Shown here in pieces: positions 60,436 through 64,000 of a stretch of DNA of 64,000 bases. How positions within the stretch are numbered: the first letter of the stretch is position 1; the number at the start of each line of letters is the position of its first letter. The notes beneath the pieces were generated by a model, which was not told the origin of the DNA, made no database searches, and was given only the letters and a program-made list of their open reading frames with translations. The stretch lies in contig CAWEKO010000002.1 in assembly GCA_963809715.1 (NCBI GenBank), forward strand, positions 248,001 through 312,000, read 5' to 3'. The DNA is from Bog-473 sp963809715. Its GTDB lineage: Bacteria; Actinomycetota; Acidimicrobiia; Acidimicrobiales; RAAP-2. A program made the position numbers and the translations under genes.

Positions 60436-60636
60436 TCAAGCGGTGCCCGTGCTGGCGACCGGCCCGAGAGCTTGCGGGCCCAGGCCGGGCTGTAGCAGGC
60501 CGAGATACACGGCCAGCACGATGACGATCACCAGCAGGCTCCACCCCGTGAGGTTACCGCCGAAGACCAGGAAGAGGGCGGCCACGGCCACCTCGAGGAT
60601 GCGGAGGCACACGTTTGCCCGATTACTGGGGCTCAC
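60436..60636 (-). CDS. Small membrane protein
   Basis: A 66-residue frame with two adjacent hydrophobic stretches (RILEVAVAALFLVFGGNL and WSLLVIVIVLAVYLGLL) and a Gly/Pro-rich end. Third positions are strongly GC, as in core genes here, which supports a real gene despite the small size. The start is GTG 60636. Function unknown. Confidence 0.55.
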   Translation of the reverse strand: MSPSNRANVCLRILEVAVAALFLVFGGNLTGWSLLVIVIVLAVYLGLLQPGLGPQALGPVASTGTA

Positions 60637-60743
60637 TTAGCAACGGTTTGATGGTGGATCTCCGACATCCAGGAGCCTTGTCTCGGTGCCCCGGTTCACG
60701 CCGGGTCCGGGCTCCCTCTGGCTCGGCTGTATCCGCTGACGTC

Positions 60744-61109
60744 CTACCGCTCACTCTGCCCGGTTGACGCAGCGTCAAGGGCGGCGCGTGCAGCCGTCGC
60801 GCGCGGATGTCCAGCATAGGCGGCGAAATGGATCACGAACTCGCGCAGCTCGTCCATTGAGATGTCGCCTGAGCGCAATGCAGCACCGAGATGCGTCTCC
60901 ATGGCGACGGGGGCTCCGGTCATGCAGGCGCACGTGATCGAGATCCAACGACGTTCTTTGCGCGTCAGGCCCGGACGGGTCCAGATCTCTGCAAAGACCT
61001 GGTCGATGACAACGTCGGCGACGTAGTCGTCACCACGATTGGGTGCTGGGATCCCGGTGACTTCGGAGAAGGTTTCCGCGCCGCGTGTCCAGCGTTCGTC
61101 AGCAGTCAC
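60744..61109 (-). CDS. Carboxymuconolactone decarboxylase-family protein
   Basis: A 121-residue helical protein with the CMD/AhpD pattern: FAEIWTRPGLTRKERRWISITCACMTGAPVAMETHLGAALRSGDISMDELREFVIHFAAYAGHPRATAA. The pair C-A-C and the following His are at the positions of the CxxC/His site of AhpD-like proteins, though the spacing differs. It may be a decarboxylase or a thiol peroxidase-like protein. GTG 61109 overlaps the SDR stop codon (GTGA). Confidence 0.9.
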   Translation of the reverse strand: MTADERWTRGAETFSEVTGIPAPNRGDDYVADVVIDQVFAEIWTRPGLTRKERRWISITCACMTGAPVAMETHLGAALRSGDISMDELREFVIHFAAYAGHPRATAARAALDAASTGQSER

Positions 61110-61906
61110 CCAAGTCCCTCGAGGTACTGGATTTGCGACGCCAAGAATTCGTCCGGGTCCGCGGCGTGACGCTGAATCATCGTTTCGGCCAAAGGATCGG
61201 TAAGGACCAAGAGTCTGTTCCCCAAGATCCCCTGCACCACCAGCTCCCCCGCATCTTCTGCGTTCACAACCGGAAGTTGCGGCGGTTGTACCGGTGTTGG
61301 CGGTCCGTATTGACGGATCTGTTCGACGATGTTGGTCACCACCCCTGCCGGGCAGAAGCAGGTCACACCGATTCCTCGGGGTCGGGCATAGAGCGCGAGC
61401 GATTCGGTGAGCGCCACGACAGCTGCCTTCGTCGCCACATAGGGGAGCCTGTCGTAAGCGTACGGAAACAGACCAGCAGTGGACCCCGTGGTGACGATGT
61501 GTCCGGAGCCCTGATCGACGAGGATGGGCAGAAACGTCTGCAGGACGCGCACGGTTCCGAGCAAGTTGATGCCGATGATCGAGTCCCAGGCCTCCATCGG
61601 AATCTCCAAAGGGTCACCCTTGGCGATTACGCCGACGTTGCTCATAACGATGTCGACGCGACCGTATTCATGCAGCGCCACCTCGGCCAACGCCGCGACG
61701 TCCTCAGGGAGCGACACGTCACATCGAACACCCACTGCCTGGCCTCCTGCCGCCTCAATCTCCGAGGCGACAATCCTGGCTCGTTCGACGTCGATGTCAC
61801 TGACGATGGTCTTCGACCCGCGGCGAGCCAGAGCGATGGCGGTCGCCCGTCCTATTCCGCTGCCCGCTCCCGTGAAGACGGCCACCGTGCCCTTGACGGA
61901 TTCCAT
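61106..61906 (-). CDS. Short-chain dehydrogenase/reductase
   Basis: A 266-residue classical SDR: AVFTGAGSGIGRATAIALARRG (cofactor loop), VSDIDVERAR (Asp favouring NAD), MSNVGV in place of NNAG, catalytic Ser in VTTGSTAGLFPY, YVATK (Tyr-x3-Lys), and CPAGVVTNI. ATG 61906 is preferred; GTG 61948 is possible. It is the first gene of a pair with the CMD protein. Confidence 0.9.
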   Translation of the reverse strand: MESVKGTVAVFTGAGSGIGRATAIALARRGSKTIVSDIDVERARIVASEIEAAGGQAVGVRCDVSLPEDVAALAEVALHEYGRVDIVMSNVGVIAKGDPLEIPMEAWDSIIGINLLGTVRVLQTFLPILVDQGSGHIVTTGSTAGLFPYAYDRLPYVATKAAVVALTESLALYARPRGIGVTCFCPAGVVTNIVEQIRQYGPPTPVQPPQLPVVNAEDAGELVVQGILGNRLLVLTDPLAETMIQRHAADPDEFLASQIQYLEGLG

Positions 61907-61948
61907 CACCGAACGATATCGATCGGGAGCCAGAGATGTGGGTGTCAC

Positions 61949-62301
61949 AGCCAGGAGTGACCGGTGAAGTCAACAAACCGGAGAGCGTCCCCGATCGCCG
62001 GTTCTACGGCTGTCCGGTGAAATGGAGTCCGTCATTCGAGTGTCACATCCGTCCCGACGGTGAACACGTCCATCGGATCGGCCACTGAGGCGAGTCTGCG
62101 CCGTCTTCACGTCCAACCCCTTTGCAATCAGCGCCGAGATAGCCACACTCCGTAGGTCATGAAACGCAGATCAGGTAGGCCCGCCTCCTCAGCGCTCTCT
62201 GGGACCGCCTAGGACTTCTGGGAAGCGCAAGCTCTTCGTCCAATCCTCCCCGTGGCCGTCTCCGTCCTCCGACCCCACTGGACCCCCCCATCGTGCCCCG
62301 G
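61949..62301. other. Intergenic region
   Basis: About 350 bp without a credible frame, lying between the SDR and nucleotidyltransferase genes, both on the minus strand. Confidence 0.4.
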
Positions 62302-63087
62302 TCAGAGATCGTCGATCGGCGGCTCACCGTCGAGCCAGTTCCACTCGCTGTCCAGCATGAACTGGGTCGACCAACCGGCCGGGGCCTGCGGCCACTCCCG
62401 GAACAGGAGCAGCGACACCACGACCGCCTCGGCGGCGGCCGGGGTCCGCTCGATCGCCAGGGCGCGCACCAGGTCGACGAAGTCGTCGGGACGGTCGGGC
62501 ACCTCGGCGAGGGTGCGCAGCAGCCACTTGTGGTACGGGTACAGCACTCGGTTGTGGGCCAGCACCAGGCGGCAGGCGAACAGCGCCAGCCGGCTCGCCG
62601 CCCACCCCGCGAGGTACGGGTCGTCGCGCTTGGCCGCTTCGCCCACGTACCACTGGGCGGCCTGGACCTGCGCGAGGAAGCGGGCCATGCGCTGTTCGAC
62701 GCCGGCCTCAGGATAGGTGGCCGCTTCGTGCACCAGCGCATCGATCGACGGGTCGGTCGACCAGGCCACGATCGCCCCCAGGAACGCCGATCGGGCCGGC
62801 TCGCTGCCTCGCTCCATGACGGCTTCGAGGAAGGCCCGGTCGACGTACTTGGCATCGACGTAGCCACCCTCGTAGTCGCAGAGCTCGGTGGAGAAGAAGG
62901 TGAGCTCGCCGCTGGCTCGGCGACGGGCGAACGCCTCGTCGGTGAGGATGACGAACCCGTCGACGTCGCTGTCGGCGAGGCCGTACCCCTTGGTCAGCGA
63001 ACCGGCCACCACCACGGCGAGCACCTCGTCGTCGTCGGCGGCGGCCTCGGCCCAGCGCTCGATGGCGTCTCGATGATGCTGCTGCAC
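62302..63087 (-). CDS. Nucleotidyltransferase-domain protein
   Basis: A 261-residue protein. The polymerase-beta-like nucleotidyltransferase signature is VVAGSLTKGYGLADSDVDGFVIL: GS, then the DxD pair that binds metal, at about residues 28-46. A helical C-terminal part follows with WYVGEAAKRDDPYLAGWAASRLALFACRLVLAHN. Such two-part proteins resemble aminoglycoside adenylyltransferase-like or MNT-type enzymes; the target is unknown. Third positions are strongly GC. The start is GTG 63087. No HEPN partner lies beside it. Confidence 0.85.
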   Translation of the reverse strand: MQQHHRDAIERWAEAAADDDEVLAVVVAGSLTKGYGLADSDVDGFVILTDEAFARRRASGELTFFSTELCDYEGGYVDAKYVDRAFLEAVMERGSEPARSAFLGAIVAWSTDPSIDALVHEAATYPEAGVEQRMARFLAQVQAAQWYVGEAAKRDDPYLAGWAASRLALFACRLVLAHNRVLYPYHKWLLRTLAEVPDRPDDFVDLVRALAIERTPAAAEAVVVSLLLFREWPQAPAGWSTQFMLDSEWNWLDGEPPIDDL

Positions 63088-63509
63088 GGTCCCTCCCGGT
63101 CGACACGATCATGGCAGGCAGCCGGTGCCACCGTGAGCCACCTCAGCGGTGGTCGAGCGCCCAACGTTTGCCGGGTGCCGTCTAGTGCGCTCTCCTGTGC
63201 CAATGCCGTCGGTTGCCACGCGGAAGAAGGAAGTCGAGACCTGCGGCCCTAACGACGCCGTCCGAACTCCCGCAATCCCGTCAACGCCTGGACACCATCC
63301 GGGCAGCCACATACCCCGACGAAACCAGTCACGACAACTGACGGGAGCGGTCTCAGATCGCCGTCGCCGAGTACGGCGTGCCTTGGTTGGCCAGGGTCCG
63401 GAAGGACACAACGCGAACGAGAAGATTCCACGGCGGGCCGCAGCGGTGCCGGGCGCCCGGTCGTTCTGGACTTCGCTCTGATCTAGAGAGAGCACCCGTT
63501 CGCGGCCAC
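63088..63509. other. Intergenic region
   Basis: About 420 bp between the nucleotidyltransferase and VOC genes. No credible coding frame or RNA signature is seen. Confidence 0.4.
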
Positions 63510-63944
63510 TCAATCGAGACAGAACTCGTTGCCCTCGATGTCCTGCATCACGAGGCACGACTCGTTGGTTCCGTCAGCAGGCAGTAGTCGCACGCGTGCC
63601 GCGCCGAGCGCAACCAGTCGTGCGCATTCGGCATTGAGTGCGGCCAGGCGCTCTTCGCCCACGAGTCCGGAGCCGACACGCACGTCAAGATGTAGCCGAT
63701 TCTTGACGATCTTGCCTTCGGGAACGCGCTGGAAGAACAGTCGCGGACCCACACCTGAGGGATCAACGCATGCGAACGCTGAACCCTGATCATGAGGCGG
63801 CAGCGCGCGATCGAAGTCGTCCCAAGTAGCAAATCCTTCCGGCGGTGGCGGTAAGACGTACCCCAACACCTCGCACCAAAATCGAGCGACCCGCTCAGGT
63901 TCTGCGCAGTCGAAGGTGACCTGGATCTGCTTGACCGACGTCAT
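63510..63944 (-). CDS. VOC family protein (glyoxalase-like)
   Basis: A 144-residue VOC protein of the actinobacterial type: VKQIQVTFDCAEPERVARFWCEVLGYVL, the GFATWDDFDRALPP insertion, LFFQRVPEGKIVKNRLHLDVRV with its His, and a late VMQDIEGNEFCLD with Glu as a possible metal ligand. It may be a small-molecule isomerase or binding protein. It is the rightmost gene in the window. Confidence 0.9.
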   Translation of the reverse strand: MTSVKQIQVTFDCAEPERVARFWCEVLGYVLPPPPEGFATWDDFDRALPPHDQGSAFACVDPSGVGPRLFFQRVPEGKIVKNRLHLDVRVGSGLVGEERLAALNAECARLVALGAARVRLLPADGTNESCLVMQDIEGNEFCLD

Positions 63945-64000
63945 CGGTCCACCATAGGGCGCAATCCAGCCATATCCGCGCTGGTCGATGAGCTCTTCGC

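Noticed and set aside
62302..63087. MNT/HEPN toxin-antitoxin pair
   Set aside because: The nucleotidyltransferase motif is present, but no HEPN-type gene lies beside it, and the protein has its own helical C-terminal domain.

Overview
The window reads as a chromosomal segment of a high-GC Actinomycetota bacterium. Support comes from MurT/GatD-type lipid II amidation genes, an MMPL transporter, a mycobacterial-style set of acyl-CoA genes (FadD, acyl-CoA dehydrogenase, thiolase-like/DUF35 pair, SDR), a 6C-like small RNA, many GTG starts, and dense 1-4 nt gene overlaps (GTGA, ATGA, TGATG). The mix resembles Acidimicrobiia more than Mycobacteriales, but that placement is an inference from gene content. 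No rRNA, CRISPR array or intact phage is visible.

Layout. 1-9.5 kb: a truncated secreted protein, an MMPL exporter, and an envelope-stress block (DUF1707, PspC, PspC-histidine kinase, NarL-type regulator), then a CysQ-like phosphatase and a cold-shock protein. 9.6-18.3 kb: a tightly overlapping lipid or sterol catabolism run (YjbR, ferritin-like diiron protein, SDR, acyl-CoA synthetase, DUF35, thiolase-like protein, acyl-CoA dehydrogenase), then DUF1214 and VOC proteins. 18.5-28.3 kb: a secreted Cys-pair repeat protein, a sulfotransferase, a PhnZ-like HD protein, a papain-like protein, and a signalling group of KaiC-like ATPase, MerR-receiver fusion and SpoIIE phosphatase, followed by a poxvirus-type topoisomerase IB. 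The codon third positions look less GC-rich here than in the flanks. 28.5-36.4 kb: a serine hydrolase with a methyltransferase, TldD/PmbA with an oxidoreductase, a GNAT and a LysR regulator. 36.5-40.4 kb: a 6C-like sRNA, then HAD-acyltransferase, murT and gatD in one operon. 41.6-48.8 kb: a VOC protein and a four-gene overlapping operon (acyl reductase-HAD fusion carrying a frameshift, zinc alcohol dehydrogenase, LarA-like protein, acyltransferase) divergent from a TetR regulator. 50.6-60.4 kb: tRNA-Val(CAC), an N-terminally truncated tyrosine integrase, and a sparse accessory region (propeller protein, methyltransferase, FMN-binding, VOC, beta-lactamase-fold, and a cyclase domain cut from its usual partner), with RDD genes and a displaced tRNA 3' fragment at its right end. 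60.4-64 kb: small metabolic genes (CMD, SDR, nucleotidyltransferase, VOC).

The best candidates for undescribed biology are the KaiC/MerR-REC/SpoIIE group (23.2-27.2 kb), the LarA/dehydrogenase/acyl-reductase/acyltransferase operon (42.0-48.1 kb) and the papain-like protein at 22.2 kb. Functions are read from motifs by eye. No database search was run.
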